Origin: Verrucomicrobiota bacterium
GTDB lineage: Bacteria; Verrucomicrobiota; Verrucomicrobiia; Limisphaerales; UBA1100
Length of the DNA stretch: 56,251 nt
Assembly: GCA_028343615.1 (NCBI GenBank)
Contig: JAOLZA010000008.1
Coordinates: forward strand, 1-56,251
Reading direction: 5' to 3'
Below are positions 9,301-16,579 of this stretch, piece after piece. The notes beneath the pieces are model-generated. The model made no database searches and had not been told where the DNA came from. It worked only from the letters and a program-made list of their open reading frames with translations. A program made the translations under genes and the position numbers. Position 1 is the stretch's first letter. The number at the start of each line of letters is the position of its first letter.

Positions 9301-9506
9301 AATCGAGGGCCGCCCTTGAACCAACTTCGTATGATCACCACCCATTGCTCGGCCATAAGGCGACCGGCGGTTTGGCTGGGGGATTCCGGCACCAATGTCG
9401 CCGGCGCGGAAGGCGCTTCGGCTCCGCTCACACGCGGGGGCAGGGCACCCTGAAATATCAGGGCGCCGCCCAATAGAGCGGTAACTTGAATGGCTCGTAG
9501 ATTCAT
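6378..9506 (-). CDS. Exported Sel1/TPR-repeat protein with degenerate trypsin-like domain
   Basis: I place the start at 9506 (MNLRAIQVTALLGGALIFQG, a signal peptide cut near VSGA-EA), giving 1042 residues. A longer frame to 9602 runs through the sigma-54 promoter and is unlikely. Residues about 210-480 hold Sel1/TPR repeats (AQASLAYLYETGRGVERD, AQYNLGRIHQNG) with an EF-hand-like loop, DKDGDGRVLPSE, inserted near 350. Residues about 635-990 look like a trypsin/HtrA fold: GFFVSQNGYVITGKHL keeps the His, but the Asp strand is displaced (DQYLLLKV) and the Ser motif is GFRGAAL instead of GNSGGPL. It is therefore probably an inactive protease fold. It leads the fliA-motAB transcript. Confidence 0.8.
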   Translation of the reverse strand: MNLRAIQVTALLGGALIFQGALPPRVSGAEAPSAPATLVPESPSQTAGRLMAEQWVVIIRSWFKGGPRFVGHLQGLDHAEARGENKFPAAPWTQRPLCGPFALAHHLAPLLPREGVKPSPEDWLHRLKPPVGANDQQKKRYNQITEDVARVFQRRGMDENAASTAAKRQIFARWDLYEHLIKYGVPDPRLHKPRATKNPYDPYAISSDATDYYNLGLICQRIGKFKEAAAEYERATRSRHAMAQASLAYLYETGRGVERDVMKAKELYQLAAQQGHSVAQYNLGRIHQNGLKHLNQVIAPDPALAEQYLRRAAGQGVVAAYHQLGILYYTQGNRVKLAALTPEQLKIWDKDGDGRVLPSENRLYQDAHDHFLLAAQQKYGPSLHALGVMYQQGHGVKSDAARAAYWLEQAVKVEPKQPDSFYNLAQLHENGLGVPPNLPRAFILYRQAASMKHAPSQYNLGLFYYQGRRAGEQVTLQVAADFAKAHPAATLPAELAKASAVLASAVAQYSPVHDKTNVEQLELLVPVGQGNHAADILGKWYDTEQPSEMPEPQQEMLGGDDPVRAYAWWWLAARQHQQAAITGRDSLQRLLTPEQLRDATTLARQLQAELAAPKSPSPMVDAQSSASFAARDWSTGFFVSQNGYVITGKHLKRSGKRFQVVTENGAFPAQEVILSGDLDQYLLLKVNGNYQFPVLPLSYSHGARHRDPVQILGNQFTFSKQGPGPRAALANSRIAAILGAQADPRFFTLHNPSLGDRVVFTFDKYLDKRGTPNTSKDEDMPQGDNLHRLQSDSLKRLKAALHATHNLLGNADLRIGYLLKNKLWYDAVKKRWHTLPQPQTKEFSAGEWVILDGRHIRFAPPLDQVEEGRALLQVSVVPGMVGPANGITLRLSKLVEETLVGPFDGLENNFTSLEKALGDAQFKMIRSTPGFRGAALLNKQGQAIGMFFPGYSGRTPDVFQNFSSYDKHVLKTDHLIAFLNRLPDVGYHTRPPSIPKLAASEKLDPQAYLLAKARAAMVLVQVSGDEAPTTATKVAAKGGTRP

Positions 9507-9566
9507 TCTATCGACTTCATTCTCTTGGTTGCCCAGCCTATGCCAAGCACGATTATTCGGCACGGA

Positions 9567-9585
9567 GCAGCAAATACCGGGCCAA
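9567..9585 (-). promoter_or_regulatory. Sigma-54 promoter of the Sel1-fliA-motAB transcript
   Basis: The minus strand reads TTGGCCCGGTATTTGCTGC, with GG-N10-GC spacing and TTGC at -12. Predicted transcription starts near 9558, 52 bases before the ATG at 9506. It is divergent from the flgB promoter at 9774, about 190 bases away, so the two may share an activator site between them. Confidence 0.82.
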
Positions 9586-9593
9586 CTTTTTAA

Positions 9594-9770
9594 AAATGGC
9601 ATTCATGCTCAAAATCGTTATTTTTGGGTAATTAATCGCAAAAAGCCCAAATTTTGGTTAAATGGCAAAAAATGCCATAATTATTGAGGTCATGAAGTTC
9701 ATAAAATCGATATAAAACGCAAAAATTAGGCCAAATATGGGAGTTTCATGAAATTTCAATTTTGCCCCTA
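9594..9770. promoter_or_regulatory. A/T-rich divergent intergenic region with inverted repeats, candidate activator-binding region
   Basis: Between the two divergent sigma-54 promoters are several inverted repeats: ATGGCA/TGCCAT (9662-9678), ATGAAGTTCAT (around 9692-9702) and TTTCATGAAA (around 9744-9753). Three related strings of the type GCAAAAA followed by GCC also occur. Sigma-54 promoters need an upstream enhancer site for an NtrC-family activator, and this is where one would expect it. Which repeat is bound cannot be told by eye. Confidence 0.4.
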
Positions 9771-9773
9771 TAG

Positions 9774-9791
9774 TGGCACGGGGCTTGCTGC
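9774..9791 (+). promoter_or_regulatory. Sigma-54 promoter of the flgB operon
   Basis: TGGCACGGGGCTTGCTGC is a textbook match to the -24/-12 consensus with GG-N10-GC. The start site would fall near 9800, while flgB starts at 9801, so the mRNA would have essentially no 5' leader. This promoter probably drives the long flgB-to-fliN operon. Confidence 0.92.
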
Positions 9792-9800
9792 ACGCGAGCC

Positions 9801-10178
9801 ATGATTGATGCGCTTTTTAACGGTGCCAACTATCAAGGCGTGAAGAAGATGCTCGATGCCACTGCCCTGCGGCAGGAGGCCATCGCAAGTAATTTGGCGA
9901 ATGTTGAGACGCCTCATTACAAGCGGATGGATGTGCAGGCTTCGTTTGCCTCCGAGCTTTCCCACGCAATCGGCTCCGGCTCGTCCGATACCGTGCGCGG
10001 GGTAAAGGCGCGCATCACGGTGGACACTTCCGCCGTGGCGCAGAATCGTGATGGCAACACGGTACAGCTTGAAAAGGAATTGATGTTGCTACAGAAAAAC
10101 ATGGTGGCACATCACATGCAGACGCAAATGATCAACGGCACGTTTTCCAAACTGCGTGCCGCCATTAAAACCCGATAA
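9801..10178 (+). CDS. flgB: Flagellar basal-body rod protein FlgB
   Basis: The 125-residue protein has the FlgB/rod-family N-terminal helix and signature (ALRQEAIASNLANVETPHYKR) and the C-terminal helix that packs into the D0 coiled coil (LEKELMLLQKNMVAHHMQTQM). FlgB is a proximal rod component of the basal body, exported by the type III system. The ATG at 9801 gives the expected family N-terminus, but no Shine-Dalgarno is visible and the predicted transcription start is one base upstream, so initiation may be leaderless. The next in-frame ATG (9849) would remove the conserved helix. flgC follows after 20 bases. Confidence 0.95.
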   Translation: MIDALFNGANYQGVKKMLDATALRQEAIASNLANVETPHYKRMDVQASFASELSHAIGSGSSDTVRGVKARITVDTSAVAQNRDGNTVQLEKELMLLQKNMVAHHMQTQMINGTFSKLRAAIKTR

Positions 10179-10198
10179 CCTTTCCCTAACCCGCTATT

Positions 10199-10624
10199 AT
10201 GAATATTAACATTTTACCCGGAGCCGACAGCGCTGCTTCCGCTTTGCAGGCTGAGAAGGTGCGAATGGAAGTTATTTCCCAAAATATCGCCAACGCCAAC
10301 ACCACCAGCACTGATAAGGGTGGCCCGTACCAACGGCAGGTCGTCCGCTTCGAGACGATCATGGCCAATCAGTTTGACCCGCACAGTGCCAAGGCCGAGG
10401 TGCGCGTGGCGGGGATTGAAACGGACGACCGCCCGTTCAAGGTAATGCATCAACCGGGTCATCCAGATGCGGACGCGGATGGCATGGTGAAATACCCGAA
10501 TGTAAATGTTCACGAGGAGATGGCTGATTTGATTGCCTCTTCCCGCGCGATGGAGGCCAACCTTTCCATCATCCGCACCGCCCGCCAAATGGCGATGCAA
10601 ACTTTGGCGATTGGTAAGAATTAA
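10199..10624 (+). CDS. flgC: Flagellar basal-body rod protein FlgC
   Basis: The 141-residue protein has the rod signature 'KVRMEVISQNIANANTTSTDKGGPYQRQ', the FlgC-specific PNVNVHEEMADLIASSRAMEAN motif and the C-terminal helix. With FlgB it builds the proximal rod. Length matches the family (about 135-150). It lies between flgB and fliE in the usual flgBC-fliE order. Confidence 0.96.
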   Translation: MNINILPGADSAASALQAEKVRMEVISQNIANANTTSTDKGGPYQRQVVRFETIMANQFDPHSAKAEVRVAGIETDDRPFKVMHQPGHPDADADGMVKYPNVNVHEEMADLIASSRAMEANLSIIRTARQMAMQTLAIGKN

Positions 10625-10642
10625 ATTTAACACCCAGATATA

Positions 10643-11017
10643 ATGATACCCGTAAATCCAGTAGCAGCGCAGGGGCTGGCGGACATTTACCGCCAGCAAC
10701 GCGCTATTATGGATCGCAGCCGTGACATTACTGATGCCAGCAAGGCAGGCGCGGCTGTGGCGCCGGAGGGTGTGCAGGCGGCGCATAAGCCGGAAGCGGT
10801 GGGTTTTGGAGGCGTACTTGATAAATTTGTCAACGAAGTCAACGCCAAGCAGCTTGACTCCACTCAGGCGGTGAACGATTTGCTGGGTGGGAAAGACATC
10901 CCGCTGCATCAAGTGATGGTAACTATGCAGGAAGCCGGCGTGGCATTCCAGCTGATGGTGGAAGTGCGCAACAAGTTGCTTGAAGGCTACCAGCAATTAA
11001 TGCGCATGCAGATTTAG
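10643..11017 (+). CDS. fliE: Flagellar hook-basal body protein FliE
   Basis: The 124-residue protein has the FliE C-terminus: SF-like 'FGGVLDKFVNEVNAKQLDSTQAVNDLL', 'HQVMVTMQEAGVAFQLMVEVRNKLLEGYQQLMRMQI'. FliE joins the MS ring to the rod. The N-terminal 45 residues are variable and polar, as is usual. It is followed 35 bases later by fliF, its structural partner. Confidence 0.95.
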   Translation: MIPVNPVAAQGLADIYRQQRAIMDRSRDITDASKAGAAVAPEGVQAAHKPEAVGFGGVLDKFVNEVNAKQLDSTQAVNDLLGGKDIPLHQVMVTMQEAGVAFQLMVEVRNKLLEGYQQLMRMQI

Positions 11018-11052
11018 TGAACCCAATTTTGCAAACCCCAACAAACTGAAAA

Positions 11053-12960
11053 ATGGATAAAATAAAAGCAATGGCGATGCAGCTCCTGACCATCTGGCAG
11101 CAGCTCGGAGTGAACCAAAAAGTAACCGTGGCCGCCTCCAGCCTGCTTGTCGCAGGTGCGCTGTCGGTGGTGGTGTTTTTCACCAGTAAAACGGATTTTG
11201 CGTTGCTGTATGGTAACATGGATTCTAAGTCTGCCGGCGAAATCATCGCGGTACTGGAGGAACAAAATATTCCCCATAAAGCCGGTGCCGGTGGCACAAG
11301 CATCATGGTGCCACGTGAAAAGGTTTACAGCCTGCGGATGACGCTCGCCAGTCGTGGCCTGCCCAAGGCTGGCGATGTAGGTTGGGAGTTGTTTGATAAT
11401 AAGAACACCGTGAGCATGTCGGATTTTGTACAGCAGAATAATAAGGTGCGCGCGTTGCAGGGTGAGTTGGCGCGCAGCATTGCAATGATCCAAGGCGTGA
11501 GTAGTGCTCGAGTGCATGTGGTACTGCCCAAGACGCGCTTGATTGTGGATGAAAATAAAAAAGGAACGGCGGCTGTGCTGTTAAATCTTAGCAGCGCGGG
11601 ATCCATTCGGCCTGAGGCGGTGCATTCCATCCGCCATTTGGTGGCCGGCGGCATTGAAGGATTACAGCCCAATAACGTGATGGTGACTGATAATTATGGC
11701 AACACGCTTACCTCGTCGGCTGATGGAAATGGAGCGTTTGCAATGGCTAACAACCGGCTGACCACCCGCCGTAATTACGAGAAGTACCTCGCGGCTCAGG
11801 TGCGGTCCACGCTGGAACCGGCACTCGGCCCAGGACAGGTGGTTGTGACAGTGAGCGCGGAAATTAACCACGACCAGATCACGCATACCTCCATCGAGTT
11901 TGATCCCGATGGAGTGGTAACCAATCAATTTACATCCACGATCGACACCACTGGCAACAGCACCCCTCGCCCCGGCGGCGTGGCCGGTGCCACTGCCAAC
12001 ACCAACACCAGCACCAACAACGCGGGAGGTGCCTTGGCCAACAACACCCAAAACAAGGAAGAGAAAATAATTTCGTTTAACAACAGCCAAAACACCACCA
12101 ACACAGTGAAAGCCGTAGGCAAACCCGAGCGCATTACCGCCTCGGTGTTGGTAGCCCAGGGTGACGCGGCGCGTGATGCCGCCGCCATGTTGCAGCTGAC
12201 CAACGTGGTGAAAAATGCCATCGGCTTGCATATTGATGGCGGCGTGAGTGGCGTGCGACCCGATGATATTGTGGTGGAGGAAATTCTCTTTAATGACGCC
12301 CATCTCACCGTCGCGAAGGCGGAACTTGATTCCGCCGCCACAAAGGCCATGATTAGTGACTTGGTGCGAAACGTCCTGTACGTACTGCTGGGCGCAGGCG
12401 CGTTGTTTGCCTTTGTGAAGCTTGTGAAGCGCAGCGCCGATGAGGCGATCCCTACCGGCGTGCCGGTAGGACAATTGCTCGCCGGCACGCCAATGGTGGC
12501 CGCGCCCGCTGGCGCCATGGCCGGAGGCGCAATGATGGCTGCACCGGCAGGCGGTGGAGCACCCGCGGCGGCGATCGACGCCGAATCTCAAATAGCCGCC
12601 TCTGCCAAGTCATTGGAAGATATTGAAGAAGCTTTGAAAGATCCATCCAAACTCTCGACTGCCGAAATCCAGATGCTCATGGACAAGAAAAAGGAGGAGA
12701 AAGAGCGTCGTAAGATGCTTGAGGCTATGGCGGATGAAGATGATGAAGAGGATGTCGAAGTCATCGAGCAGGAAAAACAAAAGCTGATCATGGACTTTGG
12801 GATTGGGAAGAAGCAGCCCGAGCGTGTGAACATCGAGGTGCTCCGCGATATGATTAAGGAAAATCCGGATTCAATGGCCGTGGCCGCCCGCCGCTGGCTT
12901 GGTAGCACCGGTGAGGATAATGCCGATGAAGATAATTCCAATGACGGAGCCGCACTTTGA
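11053..12960 (+). CDS. fliF: Flagellar MS-ring protein FliF
   Basis: The 635-residue protein has a first membrane segment near residues 28-45, the FliF ring-building region ('TDFALLYGNMDSKSAGEIIAVLEEQNIPHK', 'LASRGLPKAGDVGWELFDN', 'RARVHVVLP'-type segment SSARVHVVLPKTRLI), a Thr/Asn-rich linker near 300-340, a second membrane segment near 440-455 and a cytoplasmic C-terminus that binds FliG. An Ala/Gly/Met-rich insertion follows the second membrane segment and an acidic region (DEDDEEDVEVIEQE) precedes the FliG-binding end. FliF nucleates basal-body assembly in the inner membrane. Confidence 0.95.
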   Translation: MDKIKAMAMQLLTIWQQLGVNQKVTVAASSLLVAGALSVVVFFTSKTDFALLYGNMDSKSAGEIIAVLEEQNIPHKAGAGGTSIMVPREKVYSLRMTLASRGLPKAGDVGWELFDNKNTVSMSDFVQQNNKVRALQGELARSIAMIQGVSSARVHVVLPKTRLIVDENKKGTAAVLLNLSSAGSIRPEAVHSIRHLVAGGIEGLQPNNVMVTDNYGNTLTSSADGNGAFAMANNRLTTRRNYEKYLAAQVRSTLEPALGPGQVVVTVSAEINHDQITHTSIEFDPDGVVTNQFTSTIDTTGNSTPRPGGVAGATANTNTSTNNAGGALANNTQNKEEKIISFNNSQNTTNTVKAVGKPERITASVLVAQGDAARDAAAMLQLTNVVKNAIGLHIDGGVSGVRPDDIVVEEILFNDAHLTVAKAELDSAATKAMISDLVRNVLYVLLGAGALFAFVKLVKRSADEAIPTGVPVGQLLAGTPMVAAPAGAMAGGAMMAAPAGGGAPAAAIDAESQIAASAKSLEDIEEALKDPSKLSTAEIQMLMDKKKEEKERRKMLEAMADEDDEEDVEVIEQEKQKLIMDFGIGKKQPERVNIEVLRDMIKENPDSMAVAARRWLGSTGEDNADEDNSNDGAAL

Positions 12961-12980
12961 GCTTAAAACTGAATTGAATC

Positions 12981-14000
12981 ATGGCTGATCGCAAAAAAAA
13001 GAAAAACGCCCCACAAGGCCTGCAGTTGACTCAATCACAGAAGTTGGCGGCCTTCCTTATCGTCATGGGCGAGGATGCGGCGGCGGATCTCATCAAGAAT
13101 TTTGATGATAACGAGCGTGAACTGGTGTGCGCTGAGATGGCAAACCTCCCGGTGCTCGATGCCACCATGCAGGGCGCTGTGCTTCAGGAATTCACCGGTA
13201 TGGCGGTGGAAGCACAATCGGGCATCAGTGGCTCGGTGGATTTCACGCGCGCGGTGTTGGAAAAATCCGTGGGGTTATTTAAGGCCGCGGAAATCATCGG
13301 TCGTGTAGGTACTGCTCGCACGAGTGTGGCCACCATGCAGCAAATCATCGATTTGGATTCCGTTTCTATTTGTAATCTGATCAATGAAGAAGATCCGCAA
13401 ACCATCGCGCTGGTCGTTAGTTATTTACCCGCTCAAAAAGGCTCCGAGGTGCTCATGAGCTTGCCGGAAAAGGTGCGTGAAATGGTGGTCGAAAAACTTG
13501 CTACCCTCGAGTCCACTCCCATTGAGGTGGTGGAAACCCTTGGCGAAGTGCTCTCAAGCAAGGTTGGCGAACGCGTCAGCCGCGCGTTGAACCAAACCGG
13601 TGGCGAAAAATCCGCCGCCGCCGTACTCAACGCTATGAACAAGGAAGAGCGCAAGAAGCTGCTCGACAATATGGACGAACGCACTCCAGACCTCGTGCGC
13701 TCCATTCGTATGAAGATGTTCACCTTCGATGATTTACAAACACTGGACGTGAAGACCATCCAGAAAATCATGCGCGAAGTGGATGCCAGCAAACTGGCCG
13801 TGGCCCTCAGCGCCGCTACTGACACGCTCAAGGATGCCATGCTCGGCTCGCTCTCCAAACGCGCTGCCGAAAACGTGCGCGAAGAAATCGATAACATGGG
13901 CAAGATATCTCTGCGCGAAGTGGAGGCGAACCAAAACTCTATCATCGATGTGGTACGCCAACTCGAAACCGAAGGCGAAATCTCACTGGAAGGCGAGTAA
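12981..14000 (+). CDS. fliG: Flagellar motor switch protein FliG
   Basis: The 339-residue protein shows the three FliG domains. The N-terminal part binds FliF (LTQSQKLAAFLIVMGEDAAADLIKNF). The middle domain carries EDPQTIALVVSYL, in place of the usual EHPQ. The C-terminal torque helix contains FDDLQTLDVKTIQKIMREVD and the NMGKISLREVEANQ end. It converts stator motion to rotation and takes part in switching. The coding sequence begins with an A8 run (codons for KKKK). It sits 20 bases after fliF and 15 before fliH. Confidence 0.95.
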   Translation: MADRKKKKNAPQGLQLTQSQKLAAFLIVMGEDAAADLIKNFDDNERELVCAEMANLPVLDATMQGAVLQEFTGMAVEAQSGISGSVDFTRAVLEKSVGLFKAAEIIGRVGTARTSVATMQQIIDLDSVSICNLINEEDPQTIALVVSYLPAQKGSEVLMSLPEKVREMVVEKLATLESTPIEVVETLGEVLSSKVGERVSRALNQTGGEKSAAAVLNAMNKEERKKLLDNMDERTPDLVRSIRMKMFTFDDLQTLDVKTIQKIMREVDASKLAVALSAATDTLKDAMLGSLSKRAAENVREEIDNMGKISLREVEANQNSIIDVVRQLETEGEISLEGE

Positions 14001-14015
14001 TAGGAAGAAGATTTT

Positions 14016-14654
14016 ATGGTACAAGCCATCGACAACATTGTAACCGAATCCCCGCTACGTGGCATCCGCTTGGCTATTGGCCCCGCTGAGGCATTGCTAC
14101 CCGAGGAACCCGTCGGCCCCACACACGAGGAGCAACTCGCCGAGCGGGAAACCGTAGGCCACCAACGCGGCCGGGATGAGGTTGTTGCCGAATATGAACC
14201 GCAACTCGCCGCCCTGCGTACCGAACTGGAAGCCGCTAAGGCTGAAGGTGCCAATCAACAACTGGCGACCATAGAGGAAACCGTACAATCCCAACTCGCC
14301 ACGCGCCTCAATGAATTGGAAGCGGAGTTGATCGAATATTCCACTGAAGCGGCAATCCGCCTCGTGCACGGACTGCCCATCAGTACCGGCGTCATCGAGG
14401 CCGCTATTCGGGAAACGCTCGAGCATTGCGAACAGGATGCCGAGGTGTCGGTTCATTTGCATCCCGAAGATTTGAAAATGCTGAAGAGTCATCAGAGTGA
14501 GCTGCTGCAGGATTCACCTCATCAACGCCGTGTGAGGTATTTGGAAGGCAAGGAAGTTTCGCGCGGCGGTTGCCTCGTGGAAACCCGTTGTGGGGTTATC
14601 GATGGCCGCCGCGAAACTCGTGAAGCTCTGTTGCGTGAAGCGGTTAGCGCATAA
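14016..14654 (+). CDS. fliH: Flagellar export apparatus protein FliH
   Basis: The 212-residue protein has a variable N-terminus, a long acidic coiled coil (about residues 35-95) and a C-terminal FliH/HrpE domain ('EAAIRETLEHCEQDAEVSVHLHPEDLKMLK', 'RRVRYLEGKEVSRGGCLVETRCGVIDGR'). FliH is the peripheral stalk and regulator of the FliI ATPase. The gene directly precedes fliI, as usual. Length fits the family (about 200-260). Confidence 0.88.
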   Translation: MVQAIDNIVTESPLRGIRLAIGPAEALLPEEPVGPTHEEQLAERETVGHQRGRDEVVAEYEPQLAALRTELEAAKAEGANQQLATIEETVQSQLATRLNELEAELIEYSTEAAIRLVHGLPISTGVIEAAIRETLEHCEQDAEVSVHLHPEDLKMLKSHQSELLQDSPHQRRVRYLEGKEVSRGGCLVETRCGVIDGRRETREALLREAVSA

Positions 14655-14662
14655 ATTTTGAA

Positions 14663-16102
14663 ATGACTGCGAACGAACAAAAAGTCAGTTCCCACACGAG
14701 TCAAGGTGTTCGACAGATTAGATCGCGTCTGTCCAACACCCGCCTCGTCGAGAACCGCGGCCGCGTGACGCAGATGATCGGATTGGTCATTGAATCACAG
14801 GGCCCGATGGCGTCAGTTGGCGAGATTTGCCGCATCGAGTCGCGTATCACCGGTAAAAATTTACTGGCCGAAGTGGTCGGCTTTCGCGAACGCAATCTGC
14901 TCCTGATGCCGCTCGGGGATGCGCAGGGCATTTGCCCGGGCAGCGAAGTGGTCGCCACCGGCGATTCTCTTCGCGTGCCTGTGGGCGAGGCGCTCTTGGG
15001 CCGAGTGATCGATGGCATGGGCCAACCGCTCGATGATTTGGGTGACATCCCGCAACAGCCACTCGCCGAACTGGATCTCCAAACACCGCACCCACTCAAG
15101 CGGGGTCGCATCGATCAACCTTTTGAAACCGGTATTAAAGCCATCGACACATTTACTCCGCTTGGCCGTGGCCAACGCCTCGGGATTTTCGCTGGCAGCG
15201 GCGTGGGCAAATCCACTTTGATGGGGATGATGGCCAGCAAATCCGAGGCGGACGTGAACGTGATCGCCCTCATCGGCGAGCGGGGCCGTGAAGTCCGCGA
15301 ATTTTTGGAACGCGATCTTGATGAAGCTGGTCGCTCAAAGTCCGTAGTCGTCGTCGCCACTTCCAACGAGCCGGCGCTTGCCCGCGTGAAGGGAACTTTT
15401 TTGGCAATGACCATTGCTGAACATTTCAGAAGCCAAGGCAAAAACGTTTTGTTGATGATGGATTCCATCACCCGTTTTGCTATGGCCCAGCGCGAGATTG
15501 GCCTCGCCATTGGCGAGCCACCTAGTTCACGGGGCTACACACCTTCAGTTTTTTCGTTGCTGCCGCAGCTGCTTGAACGCGCAGGCAACAATGAGCACGG
15601 CTCCATTACCGGCCTGTTTAATGTATTGGTGGAGGGCGATGATATGAATGACCCCGTGGCCGACGCGGCACGGTCCATCCTCGACGGGCATCTCGTGCTC
15701 TCGCGCGAATTGGCATCGCAAAACCATTATCCCGCCATTGACGTTTTAGAGAGCGTGAGCCGCCTCGCGCACGATCTGCTCTCACCCGAGGAACGCGCCC
15801 ATATGGGCCACGCGCGCGAATGTATGGCGGTGTATCGCAAGAGCCGGGATCTTATTTCGATTGGCGCGTATCAGCCCGGCAGCAATCCGAAGATCGACGA
15901 AGCTATCAGCTTGCACGAGCCGCTGCGTGAATTTTTGCGGCAGGATACCACTGTGGGCAATGGTCGAGGGGAAAGTTGGCAGCAACTCATCCAAACCCTA
16001 GGGCAAGCCCAGCCCTCCCACGCCGAGCTTGCTCCGCAAATGCAACCGCAGGCCGGTTTCCCCGCGCCCGAACAAAACAACCCGGCGGACAACCGCCAAT
16101 GA
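14663..16102 (+). CDS. fliI: Flagellum-specific ATPase FliI
   Basis: The 479-residue protein has the F1-ATPase-beta-like fold: Walker A GSGVGKST near residues 177-184, Walker B LLMMD near residue 263, and the FliI/YscN signature 'RLGIFAGSGVGKSTLMGMMA', 'PPSSRGYTPSVFSLLPQLLER'. It energises export of flagellar proteins through the FlhA/FlhB gate. A Pro/Gln-rich tail of about 30 residues follows the conserved domain. It lies between fliH and fliJ. Confidence 0.96.
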   Translation: MTANEQKVSSHTSQGVRQIRSRLSNTRLVENRGRVTQMIGLVIESQGPMASVGEICRIESRITGKNLLAEVVGFRERNLLLMPLGDAQGICPGSEVVATGDSLRVPVGEALLGRVIDGMGQPLDDLGDIPQQPLAELDLQTPHPLKRGRIDQPFETGIKAIDTFTPLGRGQRLGIFAGSGVGKSTLMGMMASKSEADVNVIALIGERGREVREFLERDLDEAGRSKSVVVVATSNEPALARVKGTFLAMTIAEHFRSQGKNVLLMMDSITRFAMAQREIGLAIGEPPSSRGYTPSVFSLLPQLLERAGNNEHGSITGLFNVLVEGDDMNDPVADAARSILDGHLVLSRELASQNHYPAIDVLESVSRLAHDLLSPEERAHMGHARECMAVYRKSRDLISIGAYQPGSNPKIDEAISLHEPLREFLRQDTTVGNGRGESWQQLIQTLGQAQPSHAELAPQMQPQAGFPAPEQNNPADNRQ

Positions 16103-16111
16103 TGACCTGAA

Positions 16112-16567
16112 ATGAAACCATTTAATTTTTCACTTAAGACCGTGCTGGAAGTTCGCTTCAATGAGGAACAATCCGCCAGCGACGTGTACGCCCGCGCCCG
16201 TGGCGAAGTGGAAGCGCTCCAATTGCACTGGCGCGCACTGGGCGAAGCAATGGATGCAAATTTAACCGCCTGTCGCAGCGCCTTCGATGGTCAGGCACAA
16301 AGCGGCGATTTGGCCCAATTGCAGGGATCGCTGCGTTCGCTGCGCGCGCAGTTGGCGGAGTTGGAACCGGAACTGCTACGCTTGCAAGGTGTGATGGATG
16401 AAAAATGGCAGTTACTGCTCGAAGCTCGTCAACGCCGCGAGGCACTCGAAAAAATGCGTGACAAAAAACAGGCGCTGCATCAACGCGAAGCCCGCCGTAC
16501 AGAACAGAATGCCATCGATGAAATGGTACTGCTACGCGAAGCCAGCGGAATGGCCACGAAAATCTAA
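16112..16567 (+). CDS. fliJ: Flagellar export chaperone/stalk protein FliJ
   Basis: The 151-residue protein is almost entirely coiled coil, opening with the FliJ-like MKPFNFSLKTVLEVRFNEEQ and continuing with Gln/Glu/Arg/Leu heptads to the end. FliJ sits in the FliI hexamer and couples it to FlhA. The size and the position immediately after fliI fit. Sequence conservation in this family is low, so the name rests partly on context. Confidence 0.85.
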   Translation: MKPFNFSLKTVLEVRFNEEQSASDVYARARGEVEALQLHWRALGEAMDANLTACRSAFDGQAQSGDLAQLQGSLRSLRAQLAELEPELLRLQGVMDEKWQLLLEARQRREALEKMRDKKQALHQREARRTEQNAIDEMVLLREASGMATKI

Positions 16568-16579
16568 TGGGGGAATGAT

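Noticed and set aside
9507-9602. Upstream extension of the Sel1-protein gene to 9602
   Set aside because: It would place the start upstream of the sigma-54 promoter and add a non-signal-like 32-residue leader before a good signal peptide.
10105-10120. Another GG-N10-GC match (TGGCACATCACATGCA) on the plus strand
   Set aside because: It lies inside the conserved C-terminal helix of flgB, lacks the TTGC and GCTGY features, and has no gene start at the right distance.
11662-12591. Long minus-strand open frame of 309 codons opposite fliF
   Set aside because: It is antisense to the well-conserved fliF coding region, has Cys/His/Arg-rich composition unlike a real protein, and no ribosome site. 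It is a shadow frame.
13433-14254. Minus-strand frame of 273 codons opposite fliG-fliH
   Set aside because: Ser-rich shadow of two conserved genes, spanning their boundary. No domain recognised.
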